In this document: positions 18,938-28,011 of the stretch, piece by piece | How the letters are laid out: each line of letters opens with the position of its first letter | Numbering within the stretch: position 1 is the first letter of the stretch | Source: Lineolata rhizophorae | Taxonomy: Eukaryota > Ascomycota > Dothideomycetes > Lineolatales > Lineolataceae | NCBI GenBank assembly: GCA_010093515.1 | Contig: MU001686.1 | Span: 298,401-326,411 of the forward strand | Length of the DNA stretch: 28,011 bases | Reading direction: 5' to 3' | The notes under the pieces: generated by a model | Seen by the model: only the letters and a program-made list of their open reading frames with translations | Told to the model about the DNA's origin: nothing | Databases searched by the model: none | Program-made: the position numbers and the translations under genes

Positions 18938-21635
18938 ATGGGCGGTGATTCGAAAGAGAGCACGTCTTGCCCCGAGGTACGGAAATACTGTAGGGTAGGC
19001 TTAGTCTATCTGCTGTACGATGGAGTTTTTCTTGGAGCGGATTGAGGTTCATTGTCATTGGGCAAGCCGTAGTCTGACAGCGGGCTATGTATGAGGATAG
19101 TGTTTTATGGTCGGAGAAGTTCACGTGTTGCAGTTCGTTCTGTCCAGCTCTGTTTCCCTACGAGCAGCACCGAGAACGAGTTATCTTGCATTATCTGGAA
19201 GTGTCGGCCGCATCAAGGCTTGAGTAGTGTCACAAAAGTCATGCTTCCTGTTAATTCTCGTCACTGTCTCTGTTTCTGTTGAGCCTCCCTAGGCCAACGC
19301 TTTCCATGATTTCGGTTTCCTTGTTTTTGTGCCTGGAACAAGTCTCAAGAGGCACGTGTCTGGCTACTGCGTCTTGCGTTGGCCTAAAGGCTGTTCAGCA
19401 GTAAGGCCCGCTGCTAGTAATTGAACGGAGGCCGGGAGGGGCTAAGGTGCGCGTGTATGCGCGTTTGCGTCCGGTCTCAGATGCCAGGCAGGTTTTGTGG
19501 GCGAGGAAAGGATTGTTCCGGAGTATGGTGGGACACGGCGGCTAGCTTGTCGTGTACTTTTGTAGATAGAATACCACGGGGGAAGTCATCTCTTTTTCTT
19601 CATGCGCTTTCGCGCCGCCTTGGTTTGCGGAGGGGCACTTGCCGCTAGTGAGACGCAGGAAGGCGTCGGAACGCCGCCATTCGCAAACCTGGATTGAATA
19701 CGTAGAGGGGGAGTAGCGAGCGCAATTGGTGCGAGCGGATCGCCGTATGCGGCCCAACTGGCGCAGTATCTTGCTTGCCGCCTTCAGGAAGGCCCGTCTG
19801 GCGGGTTCATCCGCAATCAGTCGGCCAGTGCGCGGCGAGATTTAGGAAGTGGACTGAGGCGTAAGATGTCCAAGCCTTGGCCACAGCCCAGCCCGCACCC
19901 GACGTACCCTCCAAACGGGCAAATCATTGTCAGCAAATTAAGTCTGGGTGCAGCCTCGGTCTTACCTCCGCGTAAGCAGAAGAGAGGCTCGATGCAATCG
20001 ATTTTGATTAAATATCTTGGCCCGCTGCCTGCCCGCTGCTGATCCCCCCACACGCCCGGTTGGCAAGATCCGTCGTCAGAGAGTCCCACGGACCGGTGAG
20101 AGGAGTCGAGGTCCGCCGTGATGACGAAGACTTCTGACCGCGGTCGCACATCGCCTGCACATCGGTTGCAGGTCGCGTCGACGACTCCCGTCAATCGCCC
20201 AAGAATATCGCAAGGCAGAGGATTCTTGAAAGGTAGATCATGCGAGTTCTATTCTTGCCCGCCCGTCTAGCCGTAGGTATCTCAGTAGCTGACACGCTAG
20301 GTTTGGAGTGGCTACGTACTACGATTTCATGCTTTCCGACCTTCGGCCGATTGACGGACAGCTTGTACCACCAACACGCCCAAATGACCCTCAAAAGCGC
20401 CCTGGGCCAGCGCCAACGGCGGCGCTGTACCCCGTAGAGTAAAGTCGAGCGCGCAAATTGCCCGTTTGCGGCATGGCCGGGGCTATATTAAGGGACATTT
20501 GGGCATCGGCGCGCCACCGTTAGGCGCCCGGGACGACGGGAGCTATTTTTACGCCGCGCCAATCACGTCCGCGCGCCGACGCCCGTCGCGGCGGCGCGCC
20601 CAACCACAGCCCTCGCGCCCGCCTTGGCGCTGTTGTACCAACCCGGTCGGCGCGGAGACCCTCAGATCCTAGCGCGTCCCGCTGCCGAAACGCTCGGGCC
20701 ACCCGGACTGCCCTGCGCGTCGCCGCTTTCTGCGGCCGGCGCACGGGACTTCCAGCCTCCTTCTTCGCCCGTCAGCCGCCTCAGCAGCCGCCTGGCCCGG
20801 TCTGCTGCTACTCAACGGCGCCGCCCGGGCCACCGCCGGCCGCGGGTACCCACAGAGGACGCCGATAAGCGCCCGCGAGCAAAAAACTGCGTCGCTCTGG
20901 TCCAGTCGTTCATCCCCCGGGTGGCGTCCGCCCAGACGGCTGTACGGCAGGGCCGGCCTATCGCGGCGGCCGCAGGCCGCGTTGGACCGCGCCAGGATCG
21001 AGGCGATGGAGGGAGCAACCCTGGTCGTTGTGGCGAAAAGCGACCGAGGAAAACAGAGAGACGGGCGGATCATGGGGGCTGTCGTCTGGGCGCTGGCCGG
21101 GGTCGGTTGAACAGAACCATGGGGAGGCCAGGGTAGCTACATATGTCGTGCCGCTTGTCTCTCGCTCACTCTGAGCCAAGGGTTGGAGCGCCGCGGCCGT
21201 GAGTTGAGACTTATTATACTAAGCCCGTACGGCCGCCTGGCCTGGCCGTGGACGGCCTCTCTCTCTCCTTCTCTGTCCCCCTCCACTTGCCTACCTTTTG
21301 GCCCTGCGTGCGGTCCCATCTCCCCCATATCGCCTTGAACGAGGCTGGGCCCCAAAGGCAACCCGGGATCGTGACCCGTGCTCTTCGCAGCAGTGCTCAC
21401 CCGTCGTCTTCCTCAGTAGAGCCCGGGTGCGGAAAGGATTGTCCCATTTCGGTGATTTGAGAGGCCTTTCACATTTCCCCTCGAGGCTTCTCACTGAACC
21501 TCGACTCTCCTCCTTGTGCCCTTCAGACCAGTATATACTAGTCGATTTCGGTGGGTCGAATCCGCCACTTCGACCGCAGGTCACTCTTCCGCCTCCTCGT
21601 TGGCTTCGTTGCCCGCTACGAGATCCCTCTCCCAC
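18938..21635. other. 2.7-kb intergenic region with a GC-rich block
   Basis: No supported gene. From about 20500 to 21200 GC content is very high and both strands carry open frames lacking ATG starts, Pro/Arg/Gly/Ala-rich, typical of GC shadows. A minus-strand frame (20194-19817) is Cys-rich but has no ATG. A TATATTAA-type sequence near 20484 could be a core promoter for an unknown transcript. The right end is the promoter and leader of the downstream membrane protein gene. Confidence 0.5.
21532..21537 (+). promoter_or_regulatory. Putative TATA box
   Basis: TATATA 99 bp upstream of the ATG at 21636; a plausible core promoter element for the pepsin-fold gene. Confidence 0.35.
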
Positions 21636-23248
21636 ATGGCGGCGTTCACTCGCGCTGTTCTAGCGCTCGGTGCGCTGGCGCAAAGCGTGGCCGCCTTCAA
21701 CTGTTCTATGCCTCCGGTCTACGTCGATATTCACAAGCGAATCGTCCACGGCACCGACATCTTCCAGTATGGCTCCTTCATGGGTGTGGGCAGCCCTGGA
21801 CAGAACCAGAGCCTGTTCCCCTCCCTCCGCAACAACGAAACCTCGGTAGCGTCGGTGGTGTTCTGCGATAACAGCAACCTGACCGACTGCCGGATAAATA
21901 CGCATGGAAACTACGATTCTGAAGCTTCATCAACGTGAGTGCTCGCTAGCGTCAACCAATCTTCACTCACTCAACATTGGGTTACTCACATATTCCCCTC
22001 CCTAGCTTCGAAAACGCAACCGACTACGTCTCATTAGATCACGATGAAGACGGCGAGGGCAACCACATCCGCGAAGAATTCCACCTCTACACGCACTTCT
22101 TCGAGCCGGACCCGGCCTCGGCCACGGTGCTCGAAGACTTCCCCGTCCGTGTCATGACGGCGGGGAGCCGCAATCCGGGCGTGTACGGCATGGGCTCCTC
22201 GTCGACGCTGATGTCGCACCTGGTGACGCAGAACCGGATCGCGTCCCACACGTGGTCGCTGTACGTGGGCGCGGGCTTCGACCGAGCTGGCGGCATGATC
22301 AACGGGTCCAACACCTTCGGCGGCGTCGACGTCGGCCGCTTCGAGGGCACCGTCTACAACTACACCATGGACCTTAACCACGCGGACCCGTTCCCGGTGC
22401 GGGTCAAAGACGTCCGGCTCGACATGCCGTCCAGCGACGGGGCGCGCAACGTCTCGCTGCTGGACGCGTCGCGGTTCCCGAACCTCGACGACGACGCGGC
22501 CTTCGAGGGCGGCAGCCGGACCTCGTTCGAGGCGCGGCTCTCCACCGACGTCTTCCCGTTCGTCTTCCCGGACGAGGTGACGCGCAACTTCATGCAGCTG
22601 ACGGGCGCGGAGGCGTCGGAGGCCGAGGACGGGTCGCTGCGGATCCCGGACCCATTCAACGGGACGCTCGCCATCGAGCTGGACGACGGCTTCACCGTGA
22701 CGCTGACGGCGGCGCAGCTGCGCAACGTGTCGGACCTGGCGCCGATCCGGGCGCCGCGCTCGGCCGACGCCTCGTCGTCGTCGTCGTCCAACTCGTCCTC
22801 GGCGTCCGGCGACGCCTACGCCGAGCCTTTCTACCTCGGCCTCGCCTACCTCGCCCACGTCTACCTCATGGCCGACTACGACGCCTACGCCTTCCACCTG
22901 GCCGCGGCCATCGTCGAGAACCGCTTCGTCACGCCGCGCACCTGGTGCGGCAAGACGACGCCCGTCGCGTACAGCGTGCCGGCGCCGGGCTCCTTCGTCG
23001 CCAACGGCATGATCGGGGCCGTCATCGGCGGCGTCGTCGGCGGCTTGGGCCTCGTCGCGCTCGTCATCACCCTGTTCGTCGTGTTCAAGAGGCGGCAGTA
23101 TCGGAAGAGGGAGCGCATGGTCGAGGAGGCAAGGGCGGCGAGGACCGGCGCGAAGATGGCGCAGTTTGTCGTCGACGAGAGCGAACAGGGGAGCCCGGGG
23201 CCGGCGAAGGCGCCCAAGGCGAGCAGCGGGTGGCTGTGGAGGAGGTAG
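21636..23248 (+). CDS. Membrane-anchored aspartyl-protease-like protein, catalytic Asp residues missing
   Basis: Exons 21636-21934 and 22006-23248, intron 21935-22005 (GTGAGT, ends CCTAG), 513 aa. A signal peptide spans 1-20 (ends SVAA), and a single transmembrane helix lies near 434-460, followed by a basic stop-transfer (KRRQYRKRER) and a roughly 50-aa cytoplasmic tail. The ectodomain has pepsin-family (A1) signs: YGSFMGVGSPGQNQSLF, SSTFENATDY at the splice junction, GGVDVGRFEG, and the C-terminal YLGLAYLAHVYLMADYDAY. However, the DTG expected in the first lobe reads PSL/LRN (after QSLF), and in the second lobe FEARLSTDVFPFVFPDEV has no DTG/DSG. It is therefore very probably not a protease; a surface or secretory-pathway binding role is inference. 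Several N-x-S/T sites and a Ser-rich stretch (near 356-367) suggest glycosylation. The gene is strongly GC-rich. Confidence 0.8.
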
Positions 23249-23628
23249 ACGGGTCTCGAGCACCTTTCTTTGCCGCTTGTTTCTAATGGGGAGGGGTTGG
23301 GCTTTCACGATGAACGGATTGGATATCCTTTTTTCTTTCTTCGTTTCGCTGCCCTGGCGCCTTTTATTGTTCCGTCGAAATTGGGCGGATTTCAGAGCTT
23401 CGACGGCTCCATCTATTCTCTGCACATATATTTCTCTTGTTCTTTTTGGGGGGTTTCGGCGTCTCTTCGGTCGATGCCACCGGCCCACGCTTTCTTGCCG
23501 GCGATTCTTCCCATACCAACCTTAGTTCATACACTCAAAATCCAAAATGATCAAGACATCATCTTAGTTGCTCCACGCAGTGACTCCACCAACATAATAA
23601 GTAGAGACGATTATAATGAGGTATCTCA

Positions 23629-23641
23629 CCCCCCCCCCCCC
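23629..23641. repeat. Poly-C run (13 nt) next to CACGTG
   Basis: Thirteen consecutive C, the last being the first base of CACGTG (23641-23646). Homopolymer length may be uncertain in sequencing. Confidence 0.7.
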
Positions 23642-23878
23642 ACGTGACAACCGGGAACCCGTAGCGCTCGCTTCCAATTCGTCCCTGCATCCCTGCTCCG
23701 CCAAAAAGCTTAGCTCCCCGCCCGAAGCCGAGCGGCTGCGCGCGCAGGAACCACGTTGGTGAAGTTAGCGAGACCCCAGCTGACCTCACCGACTCGTGCA
23801 TGACGGACAGTCAACAAACACAATACTTAGTATGTAATAAGCACGCCTCTCTTTCTCAGCGCCTGCCCGTCCCCAGCT

Positions 23879-23905
23879 CCTCTCTCTCTCTCTTTCTCTC
23901 TCTCT
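23879..23905. repeat. CT microsatellite in promoter
   Basis: About 27 nt of nearly pure CT dinucleotides, with one CTTT interruption, about 45 bp before the TATATA at 23950. CT-rich tracts are common near fungal transcription starts. Confidence 0.7.
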
Positions 23906-24157
23906 GTCGTCCAGTCTCTACCGTTCGCACAAGCGGCGCACCCGTACCGTATATAGCGCCCCCGGAGCATCGTGTGTGCCATGCTCTTCTGCATCCGCGT
24001 GGTTTTGCTAGCCTGCTAGATTATCGCGCTTCTATCGAAGGGCCCCCGGAGTCGCGGCGACACAAGGCGGCTTGGACGTCGCCAGCTCCCTCTGCGCGGT
24101 TGGGCGCGGTTTCTGTTCTTGATACAGGCGGCCGGCGCTGAGCATGACGAGGACGCC

Positions 24158-26462
24158 ATGGTCACGCCGACAATGATGACTGCGGAAACGTGGAGGCTGG
24201 TCGGGGACGTGACGGCGGGCGTCGCGGGTGTGTGGTATTTCACCGTTGTGGTCGTGGCTAGTATTGGTTATGTGCAATTGTAGGTGTTGTCTTTTATTTC
24301 TTCTTTTGTTCGTTTGTCTCGTTCTTTTTCGTTTTCTTTTTCTTTCTCCTTTTTTTTCCCCAGCGTGCCTCCTCGATAGGCCCGGAGGAGGAGGGGGTGG
24401 TGTCCGTTGTGCGGAGGGGAACACAGCCTTCACCAATCCGCGCCCACCCCCGCTGAGCCAGGACCCGCATAGTTGATTGAAGGAGGCACTTGGAAGTTCT
24501 TTTGTTAGTGCGCAGAGAATAAATGCCACTCCTATACTTCGCTTTACCGGAAATCCATTCCTTCGTCCTCAAAATTCGTTGACCAGGTTCCCGTGCAGAT
24601 GGCGCTATTTCTCCTCTCCACCGGCCCCAGCCGCTTGTACAGCCCCCGATTTCCGCGGCCGCGACGTCTGGTCCGCCGTCCCGGCGGCCAGCACATCTCC
24701 GAGGGAACCACGAAATGACGACAATGGCCGCCACCACCACGACGAGACTCGAAGCATCTCAAAAGACAGCAAGAATGATTCAGTCGCCCCCGAACCCGCC
24801 CAAGGCCCTCCACATGTCACCATTATTCGCCCGTTGAAAGGGCTCGAGCCCGCCCTCTACGACTGTCTCGCTTCGACCTTCCGGCAGGACTATCCCCGTG
24901 AGCGTACCACGATCCGGCTGTGCGTGGCGCAGCGAAGTGACCCGGCGGTGCCCATCGCCCAGAAGGTGCTTGATGATTTTCGCGGCTTCAACGCCCGGCT
25001 TCTCGTTGAAGAGGAGGACCCGTCGTTGCTTGGACGGGACGAGGTGGTGGAAGTGCGCCGTGATACTAGCGATGGTGGTGACAGCGGTAATGCTGATTCT
25101 AATCGTAACGTAGGAGACGATAAAAAGGCACGTGAGGGCAAAAGAGAGTTGGGTCCGAATCCGAAGATTCGGAACATGAGCAGGGCGTATAGAGAAGCCA
25201 AAGGAGATATTGTCTGGATCATCGATTGTAACGTCTGGGTCGCCAAGGGGGTCATGGGACGCATGGTGGACACGTTGTGCGGCTTCGGCGACAACCGCAA
25301 GTTCGCATACAAGTTTGTCCATCAGCTGCCGCTGGTGGTAGACATGGATCGCGATGAGGAGGGCATCGGCGCGGAGATGCGGCGCCTGCTGCGCTCCAAC
25401 GATAGCAGCGAGGACCAATCCGACGGGCAACAGGACGACGGCGCAACGGTGCCGCCAAAAGAGCCGGCCGCGAAGCCCAGTCTCTTCCGCCGCGTCGCCC
25501 GCACCGGCGGCGGACGCCTCGAGGAGCTCTTCATGGCCTCCGCGCACGCAAAGTTCTACACGGCCATCAACACCGTGCTCATCGCGCCGTGCATCGTGGG
25601 CAAAAGCAGCATGTTCCGGCGCTCGCACCTAGACGCCTTGACGCGGCAAGCCGCCGGCTCCCAAACGAAGCCCGAAGCCCAAGCCAAACGCCCCGCCGAC
25701 CAGCAAACGCCCCTTTCCGGCCTCGACTTCTTCTCGCACAACATCTGCGAAGACCACCTCATCGGCGACCTCCTCTGGAAGCGCCGCGTGCCCAACGAGC
25801 CGCGGCCTTCCCTCCTCCGGCCCCCCTGGCAGCCCCCCTCGGGCCCTTCCCCCCCACTAGGCAAGCACGCCCTGTGCTTCGGCGACCTCGCCATCCAGCC
25901 CATGGCCGCCTTCCCCGTCGGCGCCTACGTCGCCCGGCGCGCCCGCTGGCTGCGCGTCCGCAAGTACACCGTCCCGGCCGCGACGGGCGTCGAGCCGGGC
26001 ACCGAGAGCCTACTCTGCTCGGCGCTGGGCGGCGCCGCCTTCGCGCGGCTCGCGCTGCCCTGGCTGCGGGGCCTGTGCGCCCGCGACGCTGCCCCGCCGT
26101 GCTGCAGCTACGCGTCGCGGCTGCCGCCGTGGCTCCGCCCCGACCCCGGCCCCTTGCTCGCCGCCCTCGCCTTCTTCGCCGCCTCGCTGGCCCTCTGGGC
26201 CGTGGCCGATTGGGTCCTGTACGCGCGGCTGCACGCGGGGCGCTCGGTCGCGCAGGACACCGACACGCCTGTGTTTGCGAGGAGGTTACGCGGTGGGCAG
26301 AGGAGGAGGCCGCTCGGGGAATGGGCGGCGGCGTGGGTGGGGAGGGAGGTCCTGGCGTGGCCGGTTTGGGTGTGGGCGGTTTTGGGGGGCGCTACGGTGG
26401 AGTGGAGGGGTAGGAGGTATAAGGTGGGTATGGATATGAGGACGAGGGAGGTGCGGACGTAG
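24158..26462 (+). CDS. GCS1: Ceramide glucosyltransferase (glucosylceramide synthase, GT21)
   Basis: Transfers glucose from UDP-glucose to ceramide in the Golgi/ER membrane, giving fungal glucosylceramide. Exon 1 24158-24279, intron 24280-24598 (GTAGGT, 319 nt), exon 2 24599-26462; 1986 nt, 661 aa. Exon 1 encodes the N-terminal membrane anchor (about 21-41, GVWYFTVVVVASIGYVQ), and the junction gives IGYVQLWRYFSSPPAP, as in homologues. The GT domain starts at HVTIIRPLKGLEPALYDC (113-130). Catalytic motifs: IIDCNVW (D250), HNICEDHLIGDLLW (E425/D426) and RxxRW (R487-W491, RRARW). C-terminal hydrophobic segments follow (about 508-530 and 558-583). The protein is longer than the typical 500-560 aa because of charged or Ala/Pro-rich inserts near 80-110, 195-225, 305-340 and 390-412. 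Exon 2 is very GC-rich. Confidence 0.93.
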
Positions 26463-27283
26463 GGCAGGTGCTTGGTGGTTATGGTTGGGCTTTGAGGAAG
26501 GCTCTGGTAGGGTGAGAAGCGGGTTTGCCATGGTCTCACCGGGTAGTCGTTGTGGCCATGTGAAGATCGTGGTCCTTGTTAACGCAATGGACGCGCTCTT
26601 GGTTGAATAGTAGAGGAATTTAATTGTTGCATTCTTCTTGGTTCGGTATTTCTATCATAGAGGTAGCGTTGAGGTTAGTAATGTAGCAATTGTCAGAGTT
26701 GTACATATCCATACAGAGGTTCGAACTCTACGGAAGCTCGGCTTAATTCATCGTGTTGTTTGCCTTCCGTAGATCATTACCATCATGTCATCAACTAACT
26801 CGTCGCCCGGAGTGTCCCAAGCGTTATTTCTTACCGTGTCGTACAGGTGTACGTGAGCACACTTAATAGGTTTGGTAGCAAACCTACTGCAACAGTGAAG
26901 TGGTCCATTCACTGTCTCAAGTATAGGCCAGCTCGAAGGATCATCCAGTGAGCTTGAGTTAGACAGTTCTCGAACCACAGAGACACGTGAGACTTCTAGC
27001 AGCCTTGGATAATTGTACACCAGTGGCAAAGAAAACAATAGAATGATGGATATCTATATAAACGGGGCGACGCACCCATCTTCTTCCTCCAACTCATACG
27101 TTTCCTCAAAGCTAAGCGCAACTCACCCAAAAAGTCATCTCTTACTTTCAAACCCTTCGAATCAAAAGCAAAGACAGCAAGGTGCGTTGTCAATCCTTAT
27201 CGCACTCTCTCCTAGCCTACCAAAACGCCCGAAACATAATAGTTCATCGCCGCAGACTAACATTTTCCCCCGCCAAAAGAACA
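26463..27283. other. Intergenic region with TATA box for the downstream small gene
   Basis: No supported gene. A 96-codon minus-strand frame (27038-26748) has protein-like composition but no ATG at its start and no recognised domain. A near-perfect palindrome, agaggttcgaactct, lies around 26716-26730; it mimics a tRNA B box but no tRNA fold surrounds it. Confidence 0.5.
27055..27062 (+). promoter_or_regulatory. TATA box of the small 76-aa gene
   Basis: TATATAAA on the + strand, 222 bp upstream of the ATG at 27284. It fits a promoter with a leader of roughly 190 nt and supports the small gene. Confidence 0.5.
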
Positions 27284-27579
27284 ATGACTTCGGAGAACCT
27301 CACCGAACCCGTCACGGAGTGCAAGTGGCGCACCGTTACCCGCAACGACGGGACCAAGTACCGCCAGAAGTACCACGATTGCTGGTCCCGGTACTGCAAG
27401 TGGTCCGCGAACTATGTCCCCAGCTCGGACGAGGTTAGCGATCCTTCGTTCACTTAGCGTCTGTCGCACCGAGCGGACTGATTAACGCCCTTAGGTAGTT
27501 TTTATCGTCGCCGCCGGATCCGGCTGAGCGCGAGGATGGAGGAGGAACGAATAGGAACCAGGATGGGGGGGCTAAGTAG
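27284..27579 (+). CDS. Small two-exon protein, function unknown
   Basis: Proposed exons 27284-27433 and 27499-27579, intron 27434-27498 (donor GTTAGC, branch ATTAAC, acceptor GGTAG), giving 76 aa. If unspliced, the frame stops after 57 codons (ending SDPSFT). The spliced version joins VPSSDE to FLSSPPDPAERE and ends in a polar, acidic and Gly-rich tail. The core is rich in Trp, Tyr, Cys and Lys (TECKWRTVTRNDGTKYRQ, then YHDCWSRYCKW), with no signal peptide or membrane segment. I do not recognise the family. The ATG has an acceptable context (aacaATGA) and lies downstream of a TATA box. The alternative acceptor four bases upstream (CTTAG) would give a different, shorter end. Confidence 0.55.
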
Positions 27580-28011
27580 AGCGTGCTGGGAGGTGGTAGC
27601 GATGGAGATCTACTCATGACTATGCGCTCGCGTTTGTGATATCACACTGAGAAACTTTTCAGCTGCGTTTTTCAACATACGCACTGTTAAATTTTGCCTT
27701 GCAACTACCTGGAGGTAATTGAGATCTCAATAGGTTTTCTGGCATCTTGTTTTATTGGAGTTAAGCAAAGCATTTGTTTTTATGATCCGCCACTCGTGTT
27801 TAAATGGTGAAGAAACTTATTTATGTGATGTAGACAATATTATGCAAGCATCAAAGCATAAAATCTTAATATTGCATCTACCTAACTAAGTGCATGCTTC
27901 TACTTTAGACCACGTTAACTCAAATGCCTTAGTGTGGTGATGTATTCGTTAACGTTAAATAAAGTGTAACGTGTAGTACCCCCTGGTCGGTCAGACCCCC
28001 TGGTCGGTCAG
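27580..28011. other. A/T-rich tail of the window
   Basis: No gene. Clearly A/T-richer than the rest of the window. It contains two small inverted repeats: 27830-27842 with 27867-27881 (stem of GTAGA + CAATATTA against TAATATTG + CA + TCTAC), and ACGTTAAC (27912-27919) with GTTAACGT (27948-27955). It ends in a direct repeat cut by the window edge. Confidence 0.5.
27978..28011. repeat. Tandem repeat, two perfect 17-bp units at the window edge
   Basis: The unit accccctggtcggtcag occurs at 27978-27994 and again at 27995-28011. The array reaches the last base, so its real copy number is unknown. It could be the start of a minisatellite. Confidence 0.8.

Larger units (their letters stand above)
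23249..24157. other. Intergenic: 3' end of pepsin-like gene, promoter of ceramide glucosyltransferase
   Basis: No gene seen. It holds a 13-nt C run at 23629-23641 merging into CACGTG (23641-23646), a CT microsatellite (separate entry), and a TATATA at 23950-23955, 203 bp before the ATG at 24158. A 12-codon uORF (MLFCIRVVLLAC) runs from 23981 to 24019. A second short uORF starts at 24143 (10 codons, stop at 24173-24175) and overlaps the main start out of frame. Confidence 0.55.

Noticed and set aside
19817-20194. Cys-rich minus-strand frame, 125 codons
   Set aside because: Begins at a TTG after a stop, has no upstream ATG in frame, and no convincing splice partner. Contains a GTAAGA and CTGAC pair that could be an intron, but nothing confirms it.
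20624-21136. 170-codon + strand frame in the GC island
   Set aside because: Begins at TTG, no ATG until its end, composition of a GC shadow.
21545-21575. tRNA-like T arm (GGTGG, loop GTCGAAT, CCGCC)
   Set aside because: The stem pairs, but the loop lacks the conserved first T and no matching acceptor stem or A box lies upstream; it sits in the leader of the pepsin-fold gene.
22034-23488. 484-codon minus-strand open frame
   Set aside because: Arg/Val/Glu-rich shadow of the GC-rich pepsin-fold gene, which has a signal peptide, TM segment and family motifs.
26716-26730. B-box-like ggttcgaactc
   Set aside because: Part of a short palindrome; no A box, anticodon arm or acceptor stem around it.
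26748-27038. 96-codon minus-strand frame with protein-like composition
   Set aside because: No ATG except near its end and no recognised domain; possibly a gene remnant, but not supportable.
1-28011. Transposons, virus-derived elements, biosynthetic cluster or CRISPR
   Set aside because: No transposase, reverse transcriptase, capsid, long terminal or inverted repeats, or regularly spaced repeats were seen; the single SDR gene has no pathway partners.

Overview
The window looks like a chromosomal segment of a filamentous ascomycete (Pezizomycotina). The evidence is short introns (about 48-170 nt, one of 319 nt) with GT..AG ends and CTNAC-like branch points, gene density of about one per 3 kb, and fungal-type proteins (condensin subunit, Yih1/IMPACT, Spo11, Cac1/Rlf2, glycosylceramide synthase). 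The class cannot be fixed from the sequence. I see no viral, LTR or DNA-transposon element, no tRNA or rRNA gene and no CRISPR array.

Layout, left to right. 254-3649 (-): condensin HEAT-repeat subunit Ycg1/Cnd3/CAP-G, 3 exons. 4195-5103 (+): Yih1/IMPACT, divergent from condensin across a 545 bp spacer with two CACGTG boxes. 5461-6800 (-): short-chain dehydrogenase/reductase, 4 exons. 8130-9506 (-): protein with six C2H2 zinc fingers. 11434-13890 (-): large low-complexity fungal protein of unknown function. 14248-16170 (-): meiotic double-strand-break enzyme Spo11, 6 exons. 16542-18937 (+): CAF-1 large subunit Cac1/Rlf2, 4 exons, divergent from SPO11 across 371 bp that carries two ACGCGT (MCB-like) boxes. 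21636-23248 (+): membrane-anchored, pepsin-fold protein that lacks both catalytic Asp motifs. 24158-26462 (+): ceramide glucosyltransferase, 2 exons. 27284-27579 (+): small 76-aa protein of unknown function. The long spacers (6.8-8.1, 9.5-11.4, 18.9-21.6 and 26.5-27.3 kb) contain no gene I can support.

Functionally, three of the genes act on chromosomes (condensin, Spo11, CAF-1). SPO11 and CAC1 share a promoter interval with motifs typical of G1/S (MBF-type) control, which fits a premeiotic or S-phase link but is inference. The others are ordinary housekeeping or metabolic genes. All exon models were spliced by hand: the summed lengths keep frame and the junctions restore family-conserved motifs.

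I did not find a clearly new biological system. The most interesting observations are: the splice donors of SPO11 (four of five with a pyrimidine at +3, one intron being an open 22-codon cassette), the shared MCB-bearing SPO11/CAC1 promoter, small upstream ORFs before YIH1 and the ceramide glucosyltransferase, a decoy acceptor inside the latter's intron, and a doubly catalytically dead membrane aspartyl-protease homologue.
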